Source of the DNA: DASRHY01 sp035650275
GTDB lineage: Bacteria > Actinomycetota > Actinomycetes > Propionibacteriales > Kribbellaceae
Direction of reading: 5' to 3'
Assembly: GCA_035650275.1 (NCBI GenBank)
Contig: DASRHY010000339.1
Coordinates: forward strand, 1-64,000
Length of the DNA stretch: 64,000 bases
Under the pieces are notes generated by a model. The model ran no database searches, was not told the origin of the DNA, and worked only from the letters and a program-made list of their open reading frames with translations. This document shows, piece by piece, positions 44,557 through 51,886 of this stretch. Within the stretch, counting starts at the first letter, position 1, and every line of letters begins with the position of its first letter. A program made the translations under genes and the position numbers.

Positions 44557-45201
44557 CTACAGCCGGAGCAGCCGCTCGAAGAAGTCCCGGTAGCGCCGCA
44601 GCGCGGACCGCAGGTCCTCCGTCGACGGCTCGCCGTCGGACCACTGGCTCTCGAGTCCCTTGTGCTGGTCGTCGAACGTCGACGCGAGCTTCTTCAGCAC
44701 CTCACCGACCAGCGTGTCGGCGTCGGTCACCGCGCTGCGCGGGTCGTCGACGAAACCCTGCTGGATCGCCTCCCAGCGCGCCGTGTAGTCCATTGCGGTG
44801 TCGCCCGGGATGAGCGGCTCGTCGTCCGAGAGCGCGCCGGCCGGCCCGCCGGTGCCGGCGCCGTCGCGTGCCGTGCCGGCCGTGACACGCTCGTCGACCG
44901 TGTCACGGGCAGCCTGCTCGTCAGCCGTCGTGTCAGCCGTTGCGTCAGCGGTCGTGTCGGCGGTCGTGTCGGCGGTCGCCGTGTCGACCCTGGAGTCGGC
45001 ACCTGTGTCGGCGGTCGTCGTGTCGACCCTGGAGTCGGCATCCGTGTCGGCGTAGGTGTCCGTGCGGCGGTCGGCCGGCATCGCGTCCGCCTGGTCGTCG
45101 AGCGACTCGTCGACGGGTCCCGCACGCAGCGGTTCGCGGGTCTCCCGGTCGTCCGGCTCGTTCGCCAGGTCGTGCCTCGGCTCGTTCTCGCGTGTAGTCA
45201 T
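44557..45201 (-). CDS. Acidic repeat protein sharing a domain with its upstream neighbour
   Basis: A 214-residue acidic protein. Residues ~1-135 are low-complexity, Asp/Thr/Ala-rich, with a 13-residue repeat (ADSRVDTTTADTG / ADSRVDTATADT) and TADTTADATADT runs. The C-terminal ~75 residues (WEAIQQGFVDDPRSAVTDADTLVGEVLKKL...STEDLRSALRRYRDFFERLL) match the domain of the preceding gene product. No membrane segment or known enzyme motif. ATG 45201 overlaps the upstream stop (ATGA), so the two proteins are co-translated and perhaps form a complex. I do not know the function. Confidence 0.75.
   Translation of the reverse strand: MTTRENEPRHDLANEPDDRETREPLRAGPVDESLDDQADAMPADRRTDTYADTDADSRVDTTTADTGADSRVDTATADTTADTTADATADTTADEQAARDTVDERVTAGTARDGAGTGGPAGALSDDEPLIPGDTAMDYTARWEAIQQGFVDDPRSAVTDADTLVGEVLKKLASTFDDQHKGLESQWSDGEPSTEDLRSALRRYRDFFERLLRL
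44966..45043. repeat. 39-bp tandem duplication inside the acidic repeat gene
   Basis: Two 39-bp units, 44966-45004 and 45005-45043, are nearly identical (differences at the fourteenth base and near the end) and encode a 13-residue repeat. Shorter 12-bp GTGTCGGCGGTC copies lie just before. The array is prone to copy-number change without loss of frame. Confidence 0.85.
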
Positions 45202-45821
45202 CGCTGCTCCCTCGTCTCGGTCCGAGTGGTCTCGGTCGGGGTGGTCTCGGTCGTCTCGGTCGGTTCCGAGCGGCCTTCCTCACCGGTGGTGTCGTGCTCG
45301 ACCAGCAGTACGTCCACCAGCCGCCGGTACGCGGTGACGGCCTGGCGCAGCTGCTCGGTGTCGGTCTCGCCCTTGGTCTGGGCAACCGCCACCTGATGCG
45401 CCTCGCGGTAGTACTGGGCGACCTCGGGGTGGTCGACCGAGATGTCCTCGGCGCGGCGGTCGAACTCGTCCACCGGGTATCCGCTCTCGCGCATCACCCG
45501 CACCACCAGCCGGTCGGCTTCGGCGACGGCTTCTCCGGGCTCGTCCACGAACCGCTGCTGCAGCGTGTTCCACTCCGCGCGGTAACGCGCGGCGGTCTCG
45601 CCGGACAGCGGCTGGACGTCGAAGCTCGACCGCCGCTTCTCGCGTTGCTTGAGGTCGCGCTCCGCGGCCCGGCGGTCACCGGACTCCTCGAGCGTGCGCT
45701 GGTACTCCGGGCCGAACCGCTGCTCCAGCTGGTTCGAGCGCCGCCGCCGGTACGCGATCGCCGCAGCGGCGGCCGCCAGTACCACGAGGACGACGATGAT
45801 GACGACGCTTACGGTGTCCAT
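45198..45821 (-). CDS. Single-pass membrane protein with shared helical domain
   Basis: A 207-residue protein with one N-terminal transmembrane helix (VSVVIIVVLVVLAAAAAAIAY, residues ~4-24) followed by a basic RRRRSNQLEQRFG stop-transfer stretch. The cytoplasmic part (~35-185) contains WNTLQQRFVDEPGEAVAEADRLVVRVM and TEQLRQAVTAYRRLVDVLL, similar to the C-terminal domain of the next gene; the end is Thr/Glu-rich. These paired proteins recur in actinobacteria without assigned function. Start ATG 45821; stop overlaps the downstream ATG. Confidence 0.78.
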   Translation of the reverse strand: MDTVSVVIIVVLVVLAAAAAAIAYRRRRSNQLEQRFGPEYQRTLEESGDRRAAERDLKQREKRRSSFDVQPLSGETAARYRAEWNTLQQRFVDEPGEAVAEADRLVVRVMRESGYPVDEFDRRAEDISVDHPEVAQYYREAHQVAVAQTKGETDTEQLRQAVTAYRRLVDVLLVEHDTTGEEGRSEPTETTETTPTETTRTETREQR

Positions 45822-46035
45822 CTTGCCTCCAGTCAGAGTGCCCTCGGCCTCGGCGCGGGGGCTCTCACAGTCAACGCAGGCCACGAAGTCGGCCCCAGCG
45901 GAGCCGGACCCGTAGCCTGCGTCACGTCGGTACCCACCGGCCGGACTGATCAAGCAGTCGTGCGCCATCATCAAGGACACGAGTCCCGCGGGACGCGCCG
46001 CACAGGTTTGCGACGGTGTGCGACGCACTATCCTG

Positions 46036-46049
46036 GCCGGACGTCCGGC
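46036..46049. promoter_or_regulatory. 14-bp perfect palindrome before the DUF2993 gene
   Basis: GCCGGACGTCCGGC is its own reverse complement and lies 22 bp before the ATG at 46072, just after a TATCCT -10-like box (46029-46034). Position between promoter and start suggests an operator. The rest of the ~210-bp gap upstream shows nothing I can support. Confidence 0.35.
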
Positions 46050-46071
46050 AGCCGTCGTCAGGAAGGCGTTG

Positions 46072-46791
46072 ATGAGCTCCAGGAGACCAGGCCGATGGCT
46101 CAGGTCGCTGACCATCGCGGCGGTGCTGCTGGCTTGTCTGGCGTTCATCGCGGACCGGGTCGCCGAGTCCATCGCCGAGGACCGGCTGGCGGCGGCCGCC
46201 GAGGAGGAGGCCGCCCGCTACGACGTACGCGCGTCGGAGACGTCGGTGGAGATCGGTGGCGTCGGGTTCCTGCCCCAGCTGGTCAGCGGCGAGTTCTCCG
46301 ACATCACCTTGAGGATGCAGCAGCCGACCATCTCGAAGGTGCCGGCCCAGGACCTGACGGTGGAGATGACCGAGATCCAGGTGCCCCGGGAGCTGCTGAC
46401 CGGCGACACCAGTGCGCCGGTGTCGGCCGCCTCGGCCGACCTGCGGCTGCGGCTGTCGCCGGACGCGATGACGAAGCTGGCTGCCCGTACCAGTGGCGTG
46501 GACGGGCTGAAGCTGCGGATCGTCGGCGGCAAGCTGCACGCACGGGTGTCGGTCGAGGGCGTCGACGCGTCGGCGACGGTCAGGCCACAGACGGAGAACG
46601 GTCGGATCAAGGCAACGGTCGACGATCTGCCGGCGGGGGTGCCGTCGGAGATCCGCGAGGAGGTGAACGCGCTGCTCAGCAAGGGCATCCAGATCCCGGA
46701 GCTGCCGTTCGGGGCCAAGCTGACGCAGATCGCGGTCGAGGGCCAGTCGCTGGTGCTCACTGCAACGGCGGCGGACGTCGAGCTGGCCTAG
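46072..46791 (+). CDS. DUF2993/LmeA-like phospholipid-binding protein
   Basis: A 239-residue protein: an N-terminal hydrophobic helix (LTIAAVLLACLAFIADRVAES, residues ~12-32), probably an uncleaved signal/anchor, then a beta-rich DUF2993 domain with VEIGGVGFLPQLVSGEFSDITLRM and ELPFGAKLTQIAVEGQSLVLTATA. The LmeA protein of mycobacteria (DUF2993) binds phospholipids in the cell envelope and aids lipomannan elongation; the same role here is inference. ATG 46072 has AGGAAGG ~5 nt upstream. Confidence 0.85.
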   Translation: MSSRRPGRWLRSLTIAAVLLACLAFIADRVAESIAEDRLAAAAEEEAARYDVRASETSVEIGGVGFLPQLVSGEFSDITLRMQQPTISKVPAQDLTVEMTEIQVPRELLTGDTSAPVSAASADLRLRLSPDAMTKLAARTSGVDGLKLRIVGGKLHARVSVEGVDASATVRPQTENGRIKATVDDLPAGVPSEIREEVNALLSKGIQIPELPFGAKLTQIAVEGQSLVLTATAADVELA

Positions 46792-46792
46792 A

Positions 46793-46960
46793 CAGGCCGT
46801 CGAGGTCGATCAGCATGCCGGGCACCAGTACGGCGACGGGCTTGGCCTGTTCGAGATCGCCGAACACCTCGGCGAGCCTGCCGTCGCCCGCGGTGCCCAG
46901 CGACAGGAACTGCCGCTCGCGCAGCACGACCGCGAGCCGGCCCGTACGGCGGGTAGCCTG
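46793..46960 (-). pseudogene. Remnant of a DUF1023-type alpha/beta hydrolase
   Basis: On the minus strand a ~50-residue frame reads RLAVVLRERQFLSLGTAGDGRLAEVFGDLEQAKPVAVLVPGMLIDLDGL, broken into the pattern (F/L)LS...GDGR.AEVFGDL...AVLVPGM..DLD that precedes the nucleophile in DUF1023 hydrolases. No start codon of the right kind, no catalytic Ser/His and no remainder of the gene are present; the frame runs into the antisense of the DUF2993 gene. It is best read as a leftover of a larger gene lost by deletion. Confidence 0.5.
46954..46959 (+). promoter_or_regulatory. Candidate -10 box of the ura operon
   Basis: TAGCCT is followed 6 nt later by ATG 46966 and 10 nt later by GTG 46970. The latter opens a 23-codon frame whose TGA overlaps the uraD ATG (TGATG at 47039-47043). 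The main uraD start is preferred because AGGAGG precedes it by 4 nt; the short frame could be a leader peptide. Confidence 0.35.
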
Positions 46961-47040
46961 CGCGTATGCGTGTGGCCGCGGGCGGTGGCGGCACTGGTCG
47001 AGCGAGTCCAGGGCGAGCTGGTCGGACCCGAGGAGGCGTG

Positions 47041-47535
47041 ATGGACCTGGCGACGTTCAACGCCGCACCGGCGCCGGAGGTGACCGGGCAGCTGCTCGCG
47101 TGCTGCGACGTCACCGCGTGGGCCGAGGCGGTGCTGGCCGGGCGTCCGTACGACACCGTCGACGACCTGAGCGCGACCGCCGACCGGGCCGCCCGGCGGC
47201 TCGGACCGGCCGACGTGGACCGCGCGCTCGCCGCGCATCCGCGGATCGGCGACCGCGCCGGCGGACCGGCCACCGACGCGGCCTGGTCGCGCGAGGAGCA
47301 GTCCGGCGTCGCGACCGACTCGCGGACCCGGACCGCGCTACAGGACGGCAATCGTGCGTACGAGGAACGGTTCGGCCGGGTCTTCCTGATCTGCGCCACC
47401 GGGTTGGACGCCGAACAGATCCTCGGCGCGCTGCGGACCCGGCTGGGCCACGACGACGCGACCGAGGCGGCGGTGGTCGCGGACGAGCTGCGCAAGATCG
47501 CGCTGCTCCGGCTGCGGAAGGCCGTCGAGCCGTGA
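47041..47535 (+). CDS. uraD: 2-oxo-4-hydroxy-4-carboxy-5-ureidoimidazoline (OHCU) decarboxylase
   Basis: A 164-residue all-helical OHCU decarboxylase: MDLATFNAAPAPEV, the substrate-binding LAAHPRIGDRAGG (His of the HPRIG motif is the catalytic base), SREEQSGV, and YEERFGRVFLICATGLDAEQILGALRTRL. It converts OHCU to S-allantoin, the last step of urate degradation to allantoin. ATG 47041 is preceded by AGGAGG; the stop overlaps the uraH GTG (GTGA). First gene of the urate operon. Confidence 0.93.
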   Translation: MDLATFNAAPAPEVTGQLLACCDVTAWAEAVLAGRPYDTVDDLSATADRAARRLGPADVDRALAAHPRIGDRAGGPATDAAWSREEQSGVATDSRTRTALQDGNRAYEERFGRVFLICATGLDAEQILGALRTRLGHDDATEAAVVADELRKIALLRLRKAVEP

Positions 47536-47867
47536 GCGCCATCACCACACACGTCCTGGACACCACACTCGGCCGGCCGGCGCGCGGCGTACCGGTGCGG
47601 CTCGAGCTGGTTGCCGACGGCAACGTCACGGTGCTGGGCACCGGTGTCACCGACGACGACGGCCGGGTCTCCGAGATCGGGCCGGCGCGGATCGGGCCGG
47701 GTCCGTACCGGCTGGTCTTCGACATCGCCGCCTACTACGCCGCGACCGCGCAGACGTGTTTCTTCCCCGAGGTGGTCCTCACCTTCGCAACACCGGATAC
47801 CGCTCAGCACTACCACGTGCCGGTGCTGTTGAGCCCCTTCGCCTACTCCGCCTATCGAGGAAGCTGA
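47532..47867 (+). CDS. uraH: 5-hydroxyisourate hydrolase
   Basis: A 111-residue transthyretin-like protein starting (V)SAITTHVLDTTLGRPARGVPVRLEL and ending YHVPVLLSPFAYSAYRGS, the YRGS C-terminus that is diagnostic for HIU hydrolases. His in the THVLD segment, the Arg of VPVRLEL and the YHVP segment form the active site. It hydrolyses 5-hydroxyisourate to OHCU. GTG start overlaps the uraD stop; the uricase ATG follows after 5 nt. Confidence 0.95.
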   Translation: MSAITTHVLDTTLGRPARGVPVRLELVADGNVTVLGTGVTDDDGRVSEIGPARIGPGPYRLVFDIAAYYAATAQTCFFPEVVLTFATPDTAQHYHVPVLLSPFAYSAYRGS

Positions 47868-47872
47868 CCGGA

Positions 47873-48778
47873 ATGGGAATCGTCCTGGGCCTGAACCAGT
47901 ACGGCAAGGCGGAGAACCGGCTCGTCCGGGTCTACCGCGACGCGCCGCGGCACCAGATCCGCGACCTGAACGTCTCGACGTCGCTGCGTGGCGATTTCGC
48001 CGACGCGCACGTCACCGGCGACCAGCAGGACGTGCTGCCGACCGACACGCAGAAGAACACCGTCTTCGCGTTCGCCAAGAAGGAGGGTGTCGGTGCGATC
48101 GAGGACTTCGCGCTGACCTTGGCGGACCACTTCCTGCGCCAGTCGCCGGCCGCCACCGGCGCGCGGATCGAGATCGACGAGTACCCCTGGGACCGGATCC
48201 AGGTCGACGGCGTCGGCCACGACCACTCGTTCGTACGCTCCGGCGGGGGAGTCCGCAACACTGTCGTGAACGTCGACGGTCGCGGCTCGGAGCGCACCGC
48301 GCACGTGGTGTCCGGGATCAAGGACCTGGTGCTGCTCAAGTCCACCGGCTCGGAGTTCCACGGCTTCCTGAAGGACGAGTACACGACGCTGCCGGAGACG
48401 ACCGACCGGATCCTCGCGACCTCACTGGTGGCGCGCTGGCGTTACGAGCGGCAGGACGTCGAGTGGGACAAGTCGTACGACGCGATCCGGGCGCTGCTGC
48501 TGCAACGGTTCGCCGAGATCCACAGCTACGCCCTGCAGCAGACGCTGTACGGCATGGGGCAGTCGGTGCTGGAGCGGTTCGCCGAGGTCGCCGAGATCAA
48601 GTTCTCGGCACCGAACAAGCACCACTTCACCGTCGACCTGTCGCCGTTCGGGCTGGACAACCCGAACGAGGTGTTCATCGCCGCCGACCGGCCGTACGGG
48701 CTGATCGAGGCCACCGTGCAGCGCGAGAACGGGTCCGACCCGGGCGCGGCCTGGCACGCGATCCCCGGCTTCTGCTGA
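47873..48778 (+). CDS. pucL: Urate oxidase (cofactor-free uricase)
   Basis: A 301-residue uricase. Blocks: YGKAENRLVRVYRD (Lys of the catalytic dyad region), QQDVLPTDTQKNTVFAFAKK (catalytic Thr in TDTQKNT), SFVRSGGGVRNTVVN, GIKDLVLLKSTGSEFHGFLKDEYTTLPETTDRILATSL and the His-containing NKHHFTVDLSPFG. It oxidises urate to 5-hydroxyisourate and H2O2. It ends the uraD-uraH-uricase operon; the next gene, pucR, converges from the other strand. Confidence 0.95.
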   Translation: MGIVLGLNQYGKAENRLVRVYRDAPRHQIRDLNVSTSLRGDFADAHVTGDQQDVLPTDTQKNTVFAFAKKEGVGAIEDFALTLADHFLRQSPAATGARIEIDEYPWDRIQVDGVGHDHSFVRSGGGVRNTVVNVDGRGSERTAHVVSGIKDLVLLKSTGSEFHGFLKDEYTTLPETTDRILATSLVARWRYERQDVEWDKSYDAIRALLLQRFAEIHSYALQQTLYGMGQSVLERFAEVAEIKFSAPNKHHFTVDLSPFGLDNPNEVFIAADRPYGLIEATVQRENGSDPGAAWHAIPGFC

Positions 48779-48834
48779 GCCGATGAGGTTCCCCGGGCCG
48801 CCCGGATTGTGTGATCGCCCAGATCGCTCGGATG

Positions 48835-50358
48835 TCAGAGCGAGCGCAGCGCGAGGAACACGTCGACCCGATCCTCGAGCCGGCTGAGGTCCCTCCCGGT
48901 CAGCTCCTCGACCCGCTCGATCCGGTACCGCACGGTGTTCACGTGGACGTGCAGCTCCTGCGCGGTCCGGCTCCACGACCCGTCGCAGGCCATGAACGCC
49001 TCCAGCGTCTCGACGAGTCCGGCGTCGTTGCGCTCGTCGTACTCGAGCACCCGGCCCAGTACCCGCAGGGCGTACGCGCGGCGTACGTCGTCGGGAACGG
49101 TCGCGAGCAGGATCACGTGCGAGGTCACCTCGTCGGCGCTGACCACCGCCACCGGCACCTGCCGGGCCTCCGCGAGCCGGCGCGCGAACCGCGCTTCGTC
49201 CAGTGCGCCGACCAGCGCGCCCGTGCTGGCCGGGTTGCTCACCCCGACGGTCAGGTGCGCGCGGCCGAGCCCGGGTGCGAGCCGGCCGAAGGCGGACCGC
49301 AGCGACTCGCGCAGGTCCGGCACGGCCGGCAGCAGTGCGATCACGTGGTTGTCCCGGCCGACCGCGACGACCGGGGGACCGAGGCCGAGTGCGACGTCCT
49401 CGACCAGCGTGCGGGTCAGGTCGAGCAGGTCCGGCTTGTCGGACAGCCCGACCACCATCGCGACCAGCGGCGCTGCCGGATCGACACCGGCCTGACGGAG
49501 CCGTGCCGCGACCTCGAGCTGGCTGCCACCGGATTCCACCAGCGCCAGCGCCTCCTCGGCGATCGGCCGCACCGCGCGCAGACCCTCGTCGCGGCGGGAC
49601 CGGTCCAGCGAGACGATCGCAGCGAACTCGTTGACCGCATCCGTGCCTTCGTCGTCCAGCGAGCCTTCGGTGACCACGATCCAGGACACCAGCCGGTTGC
49701 TGAGCCCGGAACCGACCGGGAACAGCGTGTACGACGGGTTGCCGGCGGCAACGACCGGTAGCCGCCCGGCGCGGAGGAACTCCCGGCTGACCCGGTCGAG
49801 GTCCTCGATGAGCAGCGGTGCCGGCCCGGGTACGACGTGCCGCCCGGTCGCGGTGACGACCCGGCAGACCGCGCCGGTCTCGGCCGACATCCGGGTCGCT
49901 AGCTCGTCCAGGGTGCGGCCGGCCGCGATCTCGGCGAGCAGCTGGCGCTGCCGGACCAGCGACGCGGATGTGTGGGTGCTCTCGGTGCTGGCCAGGTACT
50001 CGGTGACGTCGGCGAACGCGACCTCGACCGGCACCTCCAGCAGCGGTACGTCGTGCCGGCGGCAGGCCTCGACCACGTCGTCCGGCACCGTCCCGAGCAG
50101 CGCGGCACCCGCCGCCAGCGCGACCGCGCCGCCGTCGGCGAGGGACGCGACGAACCTCTCGCTGTCGGCCGGCGCCCGCCGCCAGACCAGACCGCTGATC
50201 ACCAGCTCACCACCGGACAGATACCGGCTGGGCTCCAGCAGGTCGGTGGTGATCACCCGGCCGACCGGCCGCTCCAGCCCACCCGGCGGGGCGTGCAGCA
50301 GGCGCAGGCCCAGGTGCTCGGCGTTGAGCAGCTCACGCAACAACACCCGCGGCACCAC
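48835..50358 (-). CDS. PucR family purine catabolism regulator
   Basis: A 507-residue PucR-type activator: an N-terminal PucR domain (residues ~1-125, LRLLHAPPGGLERPVGRVITTDLLEPSRYLSGGELVISGL), a middle GGDEF-like/CdaR region, and a C-terminal HTH_30 (VETLEAFMACDGSWSRTAQELHVHVNTVRYRIERVEELTGRDL, ~445-490). It lies between the urate operon and the xanthine dehydrogenase operon and is divergent from the latter (164-bp gap), so it probably senses a purine catabolite and controls both. Confidence 0.92.
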   Translation of the reverse strand: MVPRVLLRELLNAEHLGLRLLHAPPGGLERPVGRVITTDLLEPSRYLSGGELVISGLVWRRAPADSERFVASLADGGAVALAAGAALLGTVPDDVVEACRRHDVPLLEVPVEVAFADVTEYLASTESTHTSASLVRQRQLLAEIAAGRTLDELATRMSAETGAVCRVVTATGRHVVPGPAPLLIEDLDRVSREFLRAGRLPVVAAGNPSYTLFPVGSGLSNRLVSWIVVTEGSLDDEGTDAVNEFAAIVSLDRSRRDEGLRAVRPIAEEALALVESGGSQLEVAARLRQAGVDPAAPLVAMVVGLSDKPDLLDLTRTLVEDVALGLGPPVVAVGRDNHVIALLPAVPDLRESLRSAFGRLAPGLGRAHLTVGVSNPASTGALVGALDEARFARRLAEARQVPVAVVSADEVTSHVILLATVPDDVRRAYALRVLGRVLEYDERNDAGLVETLEAFMACDGSWSRTAQELHVHVNTVRYRIERVEELTGRDLSRLEDRVDVFLALRSL

Positions 50359-50434
50359 CTCTCCGCGTCCGGTCGACAGCCCCCAGTGATCTCATTCGAC
50401 GACCCCTAGAGGAACGTACAACAGCAGGCCTCTG

Positions 50435-50453
50435 GCACGCACAGGGTTCGTGC
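50435..50453. promoter_or_regulatory. Inverted repeat in the pucR/xdh divergon
   Basis: GCACG (50435-50439) and CGTGC (50449-50453) are inverted around 9 bp in the middle of the 164-bp region between pucR and the FAD-subunit gene. The arms are short; it is the only symmetric element I see there. Confidence 0.3.
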
Positions 50454-50522
50454 TTCCTGCGGGTTACCACTGGTTCCGGCGAGGAGTTCACTTCCATCAA
50501 GTCTGAGAACCAAGGGTGTGTG

Positions 50523-51401
50523 ATGGAGTTCCTGCAGCCGACCAGCTGGGCCGAGGCCCTGGAGATGAAGGCCGCGCAGCCTGCCGCCGTACCGATTGCC
50601 GGCGGCACCGATGTCATGGTCGAGCTGAACTTCGACAAGCACCGCCCGGACGCGCTGCTCGACCTGAACCGGGTCCCCGAGCTCGCACAGTGGTCGTACG
50701 ACGACGGACTGGTACGGCTCGGTGCCGGCGTCACCTACACGGCGGTGATCGACGAGCTCGGCCACCTGCTGCCCGGTCTGGCAATGGCATCGCGGACCGT
50801 CGGTTCGCCGCAGATCCGCAACCGCGGCACCGTCGGCGGCAACCTCGGCGCGGCCTCGCCGGCCGGCGACGCGCACCCGGCGCTGCTGGCGGCGTACGCG
50901 GACGTGGAGGTCGCCTCGGTGCGCGGCACCCGGGTTGTCCCGGCCGCTGAGTTCTACACCGGGGTGAAGCGGAACGCGCTGGAGCCGGACGAGCTGATCG
51001 CGGCGATCCTGCTCGAACCGCCGGGCGGCCCGCAGCAGTTCGCCAAGATCGGGACCCGGAACGCGATGGTGATCTCGGTCGCGGCGTTCGGCATCGCGCT
51101 GCACCCCGAACGACGCGAGGTCGGCACCGGGATCGGTTCGGCGGCACCGACACCACGACGCGCGTACGACGCCGAGCGGTTCCTCGCCGGCGAGCTGGAC
51201 GCGGCCGGGCTGTGGGACTCGCGCGGTCCGCTGGCGCCGGAGCTCGCCCGGGAGTTCGGCGACCTGGTCAGGCACGCCGCATCGCCGATCGACGACGTCC
51301 GCGGCACCGCGGCATACCGGTTGCACTCGCTCGCGGTGATGGCCCGCCGGAGTCTGAGCTGGGCCTGGAACGACTACCAGGCAGGCAGGAAGGCGGCCTG
51401 A
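50523..51401 (+). CDS. Xanthine dehydrogenase FAD-binding subunit
   Basis: A 292-residue CoxM/XdhB-type flavin subunit: PIAGGTDVMVELNFDKHRPDALLDLNRV (FAD-binding AGGTD loop), GSPQIRNRGTVGGNLGAASPAGDAHPALLA (flavin/Fe-S interface) and RNAMVISVAAFGIAL. It passes electrons from the iron-sulfur subunit to NAD+ through FAD. ATG 50523 has AAGGG 6 nt upstream; GTG 50520 is an alternative in frame. First gene of the purine oxidation operon. Confidence 0.93.
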   Translation: MEFLQPTSWAEALEMKAAQPAAVPIAGGTDVMVELNFDKHRPDALLDLNRVPELAQWSYDDGLVRLGAGVTYTAVIDELGHLLPGLAMASRTVGSPQIRNRGTVGGNLGAASPAGDAHPALLAAYADVEVASVRGTRVVPAAEFYTGVKRNALEPDELIAAILLEPPGGPQQFAKIGTRNAMVISVAAFGIALHPERREVGTGIGSAAPTPRRAYDAERFLAGELDAAGLWDSRGPLAPELAREFGDLVRHAASPIDDVRGTAAYRLHSLAVMARRSLSWAWNDYQAGRKAA

Positions 51402-51403
51402 TC

Positions 51404-51886
51404 ATGCGGATCAACACCACTGTCAACGGAACCGACCGCGAGGTCGACGAGGTCTGGCCGGGGGAGAGCCTGCTCTACGTGCTCCGGGAGCGGATGGGGC
51501 TGCCCGGGTCGAAGAACGCCTGCGAGCAGGGCGAGTGCGGGTCCTGCACGGTGTACCTGGACGGCGTGCCGGTCTGCGCCTGTCTGGTCGCGGCCGGGCA
51601 GGCGGAGGGCCGCGAGGTCGTCACCGTAGAGGGGCTGACCGACGACCGGGACAGCCTGCACCCGGTGCAGCAGGCGTTCGTGGACTGCGGCGCGGTGCAG
51701 TGCGGGTTCTGCACCCCGGGCCTGGTGGTGCAGTCGCACGACCTGCTCAACCGCTGCAAGCGCCCGAGCGACCCGGAGATCCGGGAGGCATTGGCCGGCA
51801 ACCTGTGCCGCTGCACGGGTTACGAGACGATCCTCGACGCGGTCCGCACCGCCGCGGAGCGGATGGACGAGAAGCAGGCCGGGTGA
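51404..51886 (+). CDS. Xanthine dehydrogenase [2Fe-2S] subunit
   Basis: A 160-residue iron-sulfur subunit with both clusters: plant-ferredoxin-type NACEQGECGSCTVYLDG (residues ~38-54) plus a downstream Cys, and the helical-domain pair QCGFCTPG and NLCRCTGYETI. It relays electrons from the molybdenum centre to the FAD subunit. It starts 2 bp after the FAD-subunit stop and ends in GTGA overlap with the deaminase gene. Confidence 0.95.
   Translation: MRINTTVNGTDREVDEVWPGESLLYVLRERMGLPGSKNACEQGECGSCTVYLDGVPVCACLVAAGQAEGREVVTVEGLTDDRDSLHPVQQAFVDCGAVQCGFCTPGLVVQSHDLLNRCKRPSDPEIREALAGNLCRCTGYETILDAVRTAAERMDEKQAG

Noticed and set aside
44890..45060. Possible CRISPR-like repeats
   Set aside because: Repeats are directly adjacent, in multiples of three, inside a coding frame, with no spacers and no cas genes.
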